In this document: in pieces, positions 1 through 10,723 of the stretch
Layout: the number at the start of each line of letters is the position of its first letter
How positions within the stretch are numbered: the first letter of the stretch is position 1
Notes under the pieces: generated by a model
Told to the model about the DNA's origin: nothing
What the model saw: the letters and a program-made list of their open reading frames with translations, nothing else
Databases searched by the model: none
Made by a program: the position numbers and the translations under genes
NCBI GenBank assembly: GCA_037974665.1
Contig: CM075775.1
Coordinates: forward strand, 36,234,152 to 36,298,151
DNA: 64,000 nucleotides
Source of the DNA: Ehretia macrophylla
Taxonomy: Eukaryota; Streptophyta; Magnoliopsida; Boraginales; Ehretiaceae
Reading direction: 5' to 3'

Positions 1-3000
1 GCAGCCCCCGTCGTAGTGCTCTTAGAGAGCTTTCTAACGGTATGTTGTGCGCCGCGTAACTCCCTGCGAATCAAAAGTTATGGGCACAGGAGCGACGGAT
101 ACCTGGTCACAAGCCCCACTCCCTCAATTTGCAGGCCCAGCCTTTACGTGAAGCGAAGTTGTCTTGCCCTAGGTGCTGTGGGATTTGATAATAGAAATGT
201 GATGGATTTGGTTGTCGTCCTTTTTGCGACTCACGTCGTATGATTCGGGAAGGAAAAATAGCGCAAATGAAGAAAAGTGTCCCGACACTGACGAAAATGT
301 TATATTTTGGGATCCAAAAACAAACGCAGCAAACAAGCTGCCAGCCCCAACGTAGAGCTCCGGGAGAGCTTTCCAACAGTATGTTGTGCGCCTCGTAACT
401 TCTTATAGATCAAAAGTTATGGGCACCGGAGCGACGGATCTTGGTCACAAGCCCCACGCCCTCGGTTTGCGGGCCCAGCCTCTACGTGAAGCGAAGTTGT
501 CTTGCCCAAGGTGCTGTGGGATTCGGTAATATAAATGTGATGGATTTGGTTGTCGTCCTTTTCACGGCTCACGACGTACGATCCGAGAACGAAAATCAGC
601 GTAATTGAAGAAAAGTGTCCCGAAACTGACGAAAATGTTCAATTTTGGGATTCAAAAAGAGGCACAACAAGCATGCTGGCTGCCCCTGACGTAGTGCTCT
701 CGGAGAGCTTTCCAACCGTATGCTGTGAGCCACGTAACTCCTTACGAATCAAAAGTTATGGGCACCGGAACGACGGATACCTGGTCACAAGCCCTACGCC
801 CTCGGTTTGCTGGCCCAGCTTCTACGTGAAACGAAGTTGTCTTGCCCAAGGTGCTGTGGGATTCGGTAATAGAAATGTGATGGATTTGGTTGTCGTCCCT
901 TTCGTCCCTCACGACGTACGATCCGGGAAGGAAAAACAGCGCAAATGAAGAAAAGTGTCCTAAAACTGACGAAAACATTCGATTTTAGGATTCAAAAACA
1001 GGCGCAGCATGCAAGCTAATTGCCTCCGTTATAGTGCTCTCAGAGAGCTTTCCAACGGTATGTTGTGCGCCGCGTAACTCCTTGCGAATCAAAAGTTATG
1101 GGCACCAGAGCGACGGATACCTGGTCACAAGCCCCACACCCTCAGTTTTTGGGCCCAGCTTCTACGTGAAGCGAAGTTGTCTTGCCCAAGGTGCTGTGGG
1201 ATTCGGTAATAGAAATGTGATGGATTTGGCTGTCGTCCTTTTCGCGATTCACGACGTACGATCTGGGAAGGAAAAACAGAGCAAATGAAGAAAAGTGTCC
1301 CGAAACTGACGAAAAGTTCGATTTTGGGGTCCAAAAATAGGCGCATCGAGCAGGTTGGCTACCCACATCGTAGAGCTTTCCAACGGTATGCTGTGCGCCG
1401 CGTAACTTCTTATGGATCAAAAGTTATGGGCACTGTAGCGACGGAGACTTGGTCTCAAGCCCCACGACCTCAGCTTGCGGGCCCAGCCTCTACGTGAAGC
1501 GAAATTGTCTTGCCCAAGGTGTTGTGGCATTCTGTAATAGAATTGTAATGAATTTGGTTGTCGTCCTTTTCGCGGTTCATGATGTACGATCCGGGAAGGA
1601 AAAAACATAGCAAATGAAGAAAAGTGTCCCGAAATTGACGATAATGTTCGATTTTGGGATCCAAAAATAGGCGCAGCGAGCAAGCTGGCTGCCCCCGTCG
1701 TAGAGCTTTCCAACGGTATGTTGTGCGCCGCATAACTTCTTACGGATCAAAAGTTATTGGCACTATAGCGACAGAGACCTGGTCTCAAGCCCCACGCCGT
1801 CAGTTTGCGGGCCCAGCCTCTACGTGAAGCAAAGTTGTCTTGCCAAGGTGCTGTGGGATTCGGTAATAGAAATGTGATGGATTTAGTTATCGTCCTTTTC
1901 GCGGCTCACGACGTACGATCCGGGAAGGAAAAATAGCGCAAATGAATAAAAGTGTCCTGAAACTGACGAAAACGGTCAATTTTGGGGTCCGAAAACAGGC
2001 GCAACGAGCAGGCTGGCTACCCCCGTTGTAGAGCTCTCAGAGAGCTTTCGAACGGTATGCTGTGCACCGCGTAACTCCTTACAGATAAAAGGTTATGGGC
2101 AATGGAGCGACGGATACCCAGTCACAGGCCCCACGCCCTCAGTTTACGGGCCCAGCCACTACGTGAAGTGAAGTTGTCTTGCCCAAGGTGCTGTGGGATT
2201 CCATAATAGAAATGTGATAGATTAGGTTGTCATCCTTTTCACGGCTCACGACGTATGATCCGGGAAGGAAAAACAGCGCAAATGATGTAAAGTGTCCCGA
2301 AACTGGCAAAAATGTTCGATTTTGGGATTCAAAAATTGGCGCAGCAAGCAGGCTGTCTACCACCGTCGTATAGCTCTCGGAGAGATTTCTAACAGTATGT
2401 TGTGCACCGCGTAACTATTTACGGATCAAAAGTTATGGGCACCGGAGGGACGGACACCTGGTCACAAGCCCCACACCCACGGTTTGCGGGACTAGCCTCT
2501 ACGTGAGCGAAGTTGTCTTGCCAAAGGTGCTGTGGGATTCGGTAATAGAAATGTGATGGAATTGGTTGTTGTCCTTTTCGCGGCTCACGACGTACGATCC
2601 GAGAAAGAAAAACAGCGCAAATGAAGAAAATTATCCTGAAACTGATGAAAATATTCGATTTTGGGATCGAAAAATAGGCACATCAAGCAGGCTAGCTGCC
2701 TCAGTTGTAGAGTTCTCGGAGAGCTTTCCAACGGTATGCTTTGCGCCGCGTAACTCCTTACGGATCAAAAGTTAAGGACACCGGAGCGACAGATACCTGG
2801 TCATAAGCCCCACTTTCTCGGTTTATAGGCCTAGCCTCTACGTGAAGTGAAGTTCTCTTGCCCAAGGTAATATGGTATTCCATAATAGAAATGTTATGGA
2901 TTAGATTGTCGTCCTTTTCGAGACTCACGACGTACGATCCGGGAAGAAAAAATAGCATAAATGAAGAAAAGTGACCCAAAACTGTTGAAAACGTTTGATT

Positions 3001-4644
3001 TTAGGCTTTAAAAGTAGGCACAGCCGAGCAGGCTTGCCACCGTGGTCGTAGAGCTCTCGGAGAGCTTACCAACGGTATGCTGTTCACGTCGTAACTCCTT
3101 ACGGATCAAAAGTTATGGGCACCAGAGCGACGGATACCTGGTCACAAGCCCCATGCCCTTGGTTTACGGGCCCAGCCTCTACGTGAAGCGAAGTTGTCAT
3201 GCCCAAGGTGCTGTGTCATTCGGTAATAGAAATGTGATGGATTAGGTTGTTGTCATTTTCGCGACTCACGACGTACGATCCGGGAAGGAAAAACAGTGCA
3301 AATGAAGAAAAGTGTCCCGAAACTGACGAAAATATTCAATTTTGAGATACGAAAATAGGTTTAGCGAGCAGGCTAGCTGCCCCCGTCGTAGTGCTCTCAG
3401 AGAGCTTCCCAACGGTATGTTATGCGCCATGTAACTCTTTACGGATCAAAAGTTATGGGCACCAAAGCAACGGATACCTGGTCATAGGCCTCACGCCCTT
3501 GGTTTGCAGGCCCAGCCTCTACGTGAAGCGAAGTTGTCTTGCCCAAGGTGCTGTGGGATTCGGTAATAGAAATGTGATTGATTAGGTTGTCGTCCTTTTC
3601 GTGGCTCACGACGCACGATCTTGGAAGGACAAACAGCGCAAATGAAGAAAAGTTTTCTGAAACTGACGAAAATGTTCAATTTTGGGATCTAAAAACAAGC
3701 GTAGCGAGCAGGCTGGCTACCCCCATTATAGAGCTCTCGGAGAGCTTTCCAATGGTATGCTGTGCGCCGCGTAACTCCTTACGGATCAAAAGTTATGGGC
3801 AACGCAGTGACGGACACCTGGTCACAAGCCCCAAACCCTCAGTTTACGGGCCCAGCCACTATGTGAAGCGAAGTTGTCTTGCCCAAGGTGCTGTGGGATT
3901 TGATAATAGAAATGTGATGGATTAGGTTGTCGTCCTTTTCGCGGCTCACGACGTACGATCCGGGAAGGAAAAACAGCGCAAACGAAGAAAAGTGTCCCAA
4001 AACTGGCTAAAATGTTCAATTTTGGGATCCAAAAATTGGCGCAGCAAGTAGGCTGACTACCACCGTCGTAGAGCTCTCGGAGAGCTTTCTAACGGTATGC
4101 TGTTCACCGCATAACTCTTTACGGATCAAAAGTTATGGGCACTAGAGCGACGGATACTTGGTCACAAGCCCTATACCCTCGGTTTGCGGGCCCAGCCTAT
4201 ACGTGAAGCGAAGTTGTCTTGCCTAAGGTGCTGTGGGATTTGGTAATAGAAATGTGATGGAATTGGTTGTCGTTCTTTTCGCGGCTCAAGATATACAATC
4301 CAAGAAGGAAAAACAGAGCAAATGAATAAAAGTGTCCCCAAACTGATGAAAACATTCGATTTTGGGATCTGAAAATAGGCGCAGCGAGCAGGCTGGCTGC
4401 CCCCGTCGTAGTGCTCTCAGAGAGCTTCCGAATAGTATGTTATGCGCCGCGTAACTCCTTACGAATCAAAAGTTATGGGCACCAGAGCGACGGATACCTG
4501 GTCACAAGCCCCATGCCCTCGGTTTACGGGCCCAGCCTCTACGTGAAGCGAAGTTGTCATGCCCAAGGTGCTGTTTCATTCGGTAATAGAAATGTGATGG
4601 ATTAGGTTGTCGTCCTTTTCGCGGCTCACGACGTACGATCCGGG

Positions 4645-4716
4645 AAGGAAAAACAGCGCAAATAAAGAAAAGTGTCCCGAAACTGACGAAAATGTTCAAT
4701 TTTAGGATACGAAAAG
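4645..4716. other. Phased A-tract block of the monomer (representative copy)
   Basis: In the typical monomer, runs of three to five A or T recur about every 10 bp over some 70 bp. Counted on the consensus, their centres lie near offsets 9, 19, 28, 39, 49, 59 and 72. Helically phased A-tracts are known to bend DNA, so this part of each monomer is probably intrinsically curved. The rest of the monomer is GC-richer. The 233-bp monomers at 43.8, 45.4, 47.0 and 48.6 kb lack this block. Confidence 0.6.
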
Positions 4717-5757
4717 AGGCGCAGCGAGCAGGCTGGCTGTCCCTGTCGTAGTGCTCTCGGAGAGCTTCCCAACATTATGTTATGCGCCGCGTAACTCCTT
4801 ACGGATCAAAAGTTATGGGCACCTAAGCGACGGATACCGGGTCACAGGCCCCACGCCATCAGCTTGTAGGCCCTGCCTTTACGTGAAGCGAAGTTGTCTT
4901 GCCCAAAGTACTGTGGGATTCGGTAATTGAACTGTGATGGATTTGCTTGTCCTTTTCGCGGCTCACGACATACGATTCGGAAGGAAAAAACATAGCGAAT
5001 GAACAAAAGTATCTCGAAATTGACGATAACATTTGCTTTTGGGATATGAAAACAGGCGCAGCGAGCAAGCTGGCTGCCCCCATCGTAGAGCTTTCCAACG
5101 GTATGCTGTGCGCCGTGTAACTTCTTACGGATCAAAAGTTATGGGCACTATAGCGACGGAGACCTGGTCTCAAGCCCCACGCCGTCGGTTTGCGGGCCCA
5201 GCCTCTACATGAAGCGAAGTTGTCTTGCCTAAGGTGCTGTGGGATTCGGTAATAGAAATGTGATGGATTTAGTTATCGTCCTTTTCGCGGCTCATGATGT
5301 ACGATCCGGGAATGAAAAACAGTGCAAATGAAGAAAAGTGTCCTGAAACTAATGAAGACATTCAATTTTGGGATCCGAAAATAGGCGCAACGAGCAGGTT
5401 GGCTACCCCCGTTGTAGAGCTCTTGGAGAGCTTTCGAACGGTATGCTGTGCGCTGCGTAACTCCTTACGGATAAAAAGTTATGGGCAACGGAGCGACGGA
5501 CACTTGGTCAAAGGCCCCACGCCCTCGGTTTACAGGCCTAGCCACTACGTGAAGCGAAGTTGTCTTGCCCAAAGTGCTGTGGGATTTAGTAATAGAAATG
5601 TGATGGATTAGGTTATCGTCCTTCTCGCGGCTCACGACGTACGATCCGGGAAGGAAAAACAGCGCAAACGAAGAAAAGTGTCCCGAAACTGGCTAAAATG
5701 TTGGATTTTGGGATCCGAAAATTGGAGCAGAAAGCAGGCTGGCTACCACCGTCGTAG

Positions 5758-5772
5758 AGCTCTCGGAGAGCT
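5758..5772. other. Conserved 15-bp dyad in the satellite monomer (representative copy)
   Basis: AGCTCTCGGAGAGCT is a perfect inverted repeat with 7-bp arms and a single central base. It recurs 10-12 bp upstream of the TATG landmark in most monomers, usually exact or with one change. AGAGCT also occurs twice in direct orientation 11 bp apart, which explains the recurrent 11-bp-shorter monomers. Its function is unknown. Short dyads are common in centromeric satellites, but that link is only inference here. Confidence 0.7.
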
Positions 5773-5783
5773 TTCTAATGGTA

Positions 5784-5788
5784 TGCTG
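5784..5788. repeat. Left target-site duplication of element A
   Basis: TGCTG here pairs with TGCTT at 42306-42310 (four of five bases). With element A removed the monomer reads on in register from the left flank into TGCTTTGCACCGC, as expected for insertion of an LTR element into a monomer with a 5-bp duplication. Confidence 0.75.
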
Positions 5789-6246
5789 TGTGAAACCCCG
5801 CACGAGACCCCATATGCATTTTATAATATTTCATATATTTTTGCATCATTTAATGTGAATTTATATAAATTAACGTGCATTTACCTTAGTTAACGTGCAT
5901 CTATCTTCTTTAACGTGTAAATGAGTGCAATAGCATGCATTCGAGAATCTTAGAGGTTGTGGATGATAATTAAATTTTACTGAATTAAATTAACTAACCA
6001 AAATAATTAAAATTAGAACTACATGATAATATTATGCATTCACAACATTAGAAATGCATTTATATCATTTAACGTATGTTTGCATCGTTTTATGTGCATT
6101 TACGTTGTTTAACGTGCATTTGTGTGATTTAGATATCATAGAAATTAAATAAATTACACTGCACTAGCTAACTAAATAAGTTTAAATAGAACCACATGGC
6201 AAACTGGTAGATTTCAATTAGTTAAGAGGGCAATTTGGGCATTAGG

Positions 6247-6255
6247 CTTATAAGA
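6247..6255 (+). promoter_or_regulatory. Possible TATA box of element A LTR
   Basis: CTTATAAGA is followed about 25-35 bp downstream by a CA-rich stretch (possible start site) and then a GA-rich leader of about 60 bp, a common plant promoter layout. The 3' LTR copy reads ATATAAG at the equivalent place. A second candidate, TATAAAAG at 7183-7190, cannot be excluded. No start site can be fixed from sequence alone. Confidence 0.35.
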
Positions 6256-6301
6256 TATTTCCTACTAACTAAAAACACACATTACACACTTTACACACAC
6301 A

Positions 6302-6328
6302 AAAATCACACACACACACACACACCAC
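6302..6328 (+). repeat. (CA)n microsatellite in the A LTR
   Basis: A short run of CA dinucleotides sits within a longer CA-rich stretch. An equivalent run lies at about 11240-11262 in the 3' LTR. GA-rich sequence follows both. Confidence 0.7.
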
Positions 6329-6479
6329 ACGCAGAGATCAGGAGAAGAGAGAAGGAAGAGAGAAAAGAGAAGAAGGAAGGAGAAGAAGAAGAGGAAGAAG
6401 AATTGTAAGCCATTTCCTTTGCATTTGCTAGCTAATTTCAGCCATTATCTTGCTCCTCTTGCTTTCTATGTCAAGATCA

Positions 6480-6491
6480 AAGGTGAGGGTT
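6480..6491 (+). other. Splice-donor-like box in the A 5' LTR
   Basis: AAGGTGAGGGTT fits a plant 5' splice site (AAG then GTGAGG). The same 12-mer lies at 11415-11426 in A's 3' LTR, and on the - strand in each B LTR (15072-15083 in the first). Use as a splice donor is inference. Confidence 0.4.
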
Positions 6492-6799
6492 GTTTTCAAA
6501 TGCTTTCCAAGATACATCAAGCATGGTGTATGATGATACTTGTGTTTAGAGCTTGATTGGATGCTTACATGTGGTATATATATGTATGCTTGAATTTGTT
6601 GAGATGTGTATTGAGTGTTGAGGGTATTGTGTTGTAGATCTAGGGCTTTGAATTTGATTTTGGGTGTTGGTTGATTGTTGATATGGGATGGTTTTGGTTG
6701 AGTTAGAACACTTATATGATGCCTAATAGCCATTTAGAACTTGTTTGTATGTTGGTAGAAGGATTTGGTTGTTGTATAGATGTTTTGGGTAAAATTTGG

Positions 6800-6935
6800 G
6801 TGTTTCCCGTCAGCTATCCGAGCGTTACAGGCCCTATCCGGTCGCCTGGATAGAGGCCTCAACGCCCGGCAGAAAACTCCGATCCGGGCGTTATTGGCTT
6901 CTTTCGGGCGCCCGGATTAGGGCCTCAGTGCCCGG
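6800..6935 (+). repeat. CpG-rich CCGGGCG motif cluster in the A 5' LTR
   Basis: Several direct and inverted copies of CGCCCGGAT and its complement crowd this otherwise AT-rich LTR. The 3' LTR copy at about 11745-11875 contains the perfect 12-bp palindrome CCGGGCGCCCGG at 11839-11850. The dense CG and CHG sites would be good methylation targets. Function is not known. Confidence 0.6.
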
Positions 6936-8627
6936 ATGTTTGACAACTCTACGCAATGAAATTGCGGAGGCCATATCTTATTCGTTTCAACTCTGAATTG
7001 AGTTCTGTTTGATTCTATAGTTATCTACATTCGATAAGCTTCGATCCTAGACAAAAATCATATTAATTGGAGTTTAGGAAGGTAGGTAAATTTATCTCCT
7101 AAGTTGGGATAATCAGGGAGTATTGAGGTTGTTTGATTTCTTGATATACCTTTGTGGCATTGGTACCAATTTGTTTCATGGTTATAAAAGGAGGTTAATT
7201 GCGAAATGATTGAGGTATAAGATTGTATGTGTTGTGTGGTATGGGAGATTATGTTTGATCATGAACGTGATTCCCTTTGCTTCGAACTTGTACACATTAA
7301 ATGTGCATACGAAAGTCATGCTTGTGAGTCTTAAGTTCACTTTGTACTTTGCAATCTAAACTCTTGCATGGCCATATTGTGAATGTTATATATATATATA
7401 TGAACTGTGAAATATTCCACATCGGACGTGTAGGAAGTGATATAGCTGGATATAAGGGGTTAGTCCCTTGTATCAGCCGAGGTACGCTTGAGCCATAGAG
7501 ATTCGGGGTGCACAGAGCTGACAATACCTCGGTAGTAGTTGCAACCTTGAGCCTCTGAGATTTCGGGGTGGCTACAAACTGTATGGGTACGACTTAGTTT
7601 CAACCTCTTGTTTGTTAAGGGATTGGATCAAAGCTGCATACGACAGTGATAGTGGTAGACACCTTTTGAGGTACACACGGCTGTGATAGTGGCAGACACC
7701 TCCTACCCTAATGGTTCCTATATGACTATGGTAAATGAAGGGGAGAGATCCTCGAAGGGCCAAACCCATAAGGCACCCTTGAGCCGTTGAGATTCGGGGT
7801 GTACAGAGCGGACAATAACTCGGTAGTAGTTGCCCTTGAGCCTTTGAGATTTCGGGGTGGCTACACTCGAGGTCCTCGGAGAGTAGAGTTGAATACTGTT
7901 AACATGTTATATTTGTTATCTCAATTCATGCTCTACCAATGTCCATATTGAATATGTACAGGATCAGGTATTGATACTTGTGAGTTATACATATTTATGC
8001 ATGTCAAAGTTTTCGAAATGGATTTCAAAATGATAAAACCTTTGTGAAAACCTTTCCTTGTTTTCCTCCTCACTGAGCTATATGCGAGAGGATCTAGCTC
8101 ACCCCTCTTTTATGACAATTACAGGTAAGGCTGGTTGAGTTAACTTTACAAGTTGAAGAAAAGGATTGCATATGTAAAAGACTTCTAGATTGATTGGTGT
8201 TCTATAAGTACATGAGATATTAATGTAAATTGAAGAATCTAGATCTTGTATATATATTTATCCAGGGATAAGCATTATATAATTTGATGGTTTATGATGG
8301 TGTTTTTAATAATCAGTGATGAAGTTTGTATAATATAGTGTTGGATAATATAACTTTAAGTTGGTGATTATTCTTTTGAGACCCAGAAACTTGATTCCTA
8401 GTTAATTGTTATGTTGAATAAGGGAATTCAAGGTCTTGTGAATATTTCTTGAATTGTTGTAATCCTTTAAGGCCAATGGATGGGTAATTATTTGGAGTTA
8501 TTATGAAGGTTTAAGTGGATGTACATATGCTAAATTATTATTTACATGTTTTAAGCGATTCGAACATCATGTTTCGGCCTTAACCTAGCGAGGGGTCGGG
8601 GTCGGGGTCGGGGCGTGACACCAAGAA

Positions 8628-8639
8628 TGGTATCAGAGC
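8628..8639 (+). other. Primer binding site of element A (tRNA-iMet)
   Basis: TGGTATCAGAGC lies 7 bp after the LTR end. It complements the 3' end of plant initiator methionine tRNA, the usual primer for Ty3/gypsy reverse transcription. Confidence 0.9.
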
Positions 8640-9177
8640 TTAGCTCATTAGCTAGGCGCAAGCTGGGTTAGGAACCCCTGGTCAGTGGGTAGAAGCCTCA
8701 TGGTGAAATTGATTAAGATGGCTTTAACGAAAGTTGGAGGTTATGGTTGTTCGAGGTTATCTTAGTCAAAGAATCGAGTCGAAAATTGAAGATCCTTGAG
8801 TAAGACTTTAGCCATGGTGTCATGTAGTACATAAGAATTGTCTTGGATTATGAATTAAGCTGAGGTTGTATCATAGGGATAAACTTTAATGTTTGAATTG
8901 GTGGTTTAGTTTTCTTACTTGGAAATTATGTGCTCTTGTGTTACATGTAACTTGCTCAGTATGCCTCATGTTATGTGTTATGTGTGAATTTTTATGTTTA
9001 ATGTGTTATATGAATCATATATGCTTAACATGTGCCACGAATGTTTGATGAATTTACATATTAGATATAGTCATGACACATACATGCTAGGAGCATTGAT
9101 AGAGAACATATTCCTTTGTCATACCATGCATATATATATCATATAACTATAAAGGGCATCGTGCATCCATCCCATAG

Positions 9178-10266
9178 ATGGCAGGGCCTAATACTTGTGG
9201 TAGCACTGGGATTCGAGAGGTAGAGAACGTTGATCGAGATGGGTCTGGAAGAGAGATGTTTAATCTGCTGATAACTGCCGTGGATAGAATGAGCTGAATT
9301 TTAGAGAATCAAGTGACCGGAGTAGGTGCGGGAACTAGTGATGGCACATTGAAGGATTTCTTAAGCTATGGACCTCCTAAGTTTCTAGGTGAACCTGACG
9401 ATGAAAAGGCTGAAGCTTGGTTGACAAAAGTTGAAAAGATATATGTTGCTCTTGACTACCGTGATGAAAAAAATGTGGTTTTCGCAGTATTCTTGTTAGA
9501 AGAAGATGCGGAACAATGGTGGAGAACTAAAAAGCTTCGTTAGGAGCGGGATGGCACACCCGTCACTTGGGCTAACTTCGTTAAATCCTTCAAGGAGAAT
9601 TATATTACGGAAGTAGCTCGAGAGAGGAAAGAAGAAGAGTTTCTTACTTTGAAGCAAGATGAGATAACTGTGGTTCAATATGAAACTCGTTTTAATAGGC
9701 TATCTCATTACCTCCCCAAGTTGGTTCAAACGAAAAACGGGAGAATCAAACAATTTGTTCAAGGATTAAGGCCCGAGATTCAAGATTTCATAGCTTCACA
9801 TCGCTTTACATCATACAATGGTATGCTAGACTCGGCATCCCACATTAAGAAGAGGCAACTTGAAACCCGAAGTGGGCCAAGTCAAGAAAATAAAAGGTCA
9901 TTCTTATCTCCGACACCACAAGAACCCTATCCGACTCAGAATCAAAGGCCACCCGCTGCTATTGGATCTCAGCTTAGTGCATTCAATACTAAGACAACTC
10001 GAGGGTTATCAAGTAATGCAACCATTTCTCAGAAAATCGTGTGTGCTTGTTGCAACAAGAGGGGGCATACTGAGACCCAATGTTGGAGAAAGTTAGGCAA
10101 GTGTGTAAGGTGTGGGAGTGATCAACACCTATATAAGGACTGCTTAAGGATGCAAAAGGTAGGAACACGGTCTCGACTCGTCAGGATTGCCTTAGGACAA
10201 AGAATTGAAGCCCAAGTTGATGCTACTGACCAAGGGGAAACTTCCAGGGGCAGTAGCTGTAGTTGA
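9178..10266 (+). pseudogene. Element A gag remnant
   Basis: This is Gag capsid-like coding sequence, broken by about two or more lesions. The recognisable parts are a retrotransposon Gag domain with DDEKAEAWL and AEQWW motifs resembling the B Gag, and near the end two CCHC zinc knuckles separated by WRKLGKC, as in B. The likely start is ATGGCAGGGCC at 9178, matching the B Gag start (MAGP). It would have packaged element RNA into virus-like particles. No protease, reverse transcriptase, RNase H or integrase follows. It is a fossil of a gag-only element that would have depended on a related autonomous element. Confidence 0.85.
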
Positions 10267-10590
10267 AGGTAGATTTTCATTTGCTGGTATTTCTATTTGA
10301 TGACTTCACTTGGTCTTCTTATTTGTCATTCGGATTTTATTTTGGGATTTATCATGGGTATTCTCACTTGGTATTCTTGATAGTATTCTTATTCAGGACT
10401 TCTATTTGGTATTTTCAATTGGTGCTCTTATTCTGTGAATTCTTATCTAATATTCGGTATTATTTATTGGTATTTTCTTTTGGCATCCGGTATTCAGTAT
10501 TCTTATTCGGGGTCTTCACATGGTATCTATATTTGATATTCTGTGGTATTCAATATTGCATCGGGACTTCTTGATCGGCAACAACTATAC
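10267..10590 (+). repeat. T-rich degenerate repeat zone in place of pol
   Basis: The stretch is built from loose copies of a GGTATTCTTATTC-like unit of about 12-20 bp, varying in sequence and spacing. A frame of about 100 codons runs through it, but its composition is that of a degenerate simple repeat and I do not call it coding. No pol similarity is visible here or down to the polypurine tract. Confidence 0.7.
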
Positions 10591-10710
10591 AGAATTCTTA
10601 GTTGGGTATCTTCATACTTCCCTAGTGAACTCCTTTATGCACTTTAATCAGAGTCGTTGCAGCTTACAAGGAATTGTCAGTTGAGCGAAATGCGAGGGCG
10701 CAATTCTGTT

Positions 10711-10723
10711 AAGGAGGGGAGGA
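10711..10723 (+). other. Polypurine tract of element A
   Basis: AAGGAGGGGAGGA directly precedes the 3' LTR and would prime plus-strand synthesis. The identical 13-mer is used, on the - strand, by element B. Confidence 0.92.

Larger units (their letters stand above)
1..5788. repeat. Satellite array, ~340-bp monomer, segment 1
   Basis: Head-to-tail copies of one monomer fill this stretch. A landmark in each unit (TATG just after CTTTCCAACGG) falls at 41, 380, 719, 1059, 1387, 1717, 2056, 2396, 2735, 3076, 3416, 3756, 4096, 4436, 4776, 5102, 5442 and 5782. Spacing is 339-341 bp, except 326-330 bp for three units that lack 11 bp at the dyad. Monomers are visibly diverged from one another. A ten-monomer higher-order period is visible: 1717, 2056 and 2396 pair with 5102, 5442 and 5782 at offsets of 3385-3386 bp. 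I see no gene. Frames of 60-130 codons on both strands are a by-product of the monomer. The array is cut at 5788 by element A and resumes in register at 42306. Confidence 0.96.
5789..8620 (+). repeat. Element A 5' LTR (2832 bp)
   Basis: It starts TGTGAAACCCCG and ends GGGGCGTGACA, so it has TG..CA ends. It matches 10724-12564 plus 41316-42305. The first 350 bp hold degenerate copies of TTTAACGTGCATTTA. Then follow a TATA-like box, CA-rich and GA-rich stretches, and a CpG-rich cluster at about 6800-6935. An imperfect duplication of about 95 bp lies at 7482-7576 and 7772-7865. A pair of units of about 40 bp containing AGTGATAGTGG lies between these duplicates. Confidence 0.93.

Noticed and set aside
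550-5611. Many frames of 60-130 codons on both strands in the satellite with similar translated sequences
   Set aside because: They repeat because the DNA repeats. Starts and lengths shift between monomers, both strands are equally open, and there is no sign of protein-level constraint.
1-5788. The ~340-bp repeat as a 5S rDNA array
   Set aside because: No 5S gene core or its internal promoter boxes can be found in the monomer.
6428-7769. Minus-strand frames in the A LTR, also present in the 3' LTR
   Set aside because: They are conserved only because the two LTRs are copies, and no domain or coding bias is visible.
10263-10574. A frame of about 100 codons after gag in element A
   Set aside because: The translation is an aromatic and serine-rich product of a degenerate T-rich repeat, with no recognisable domain.
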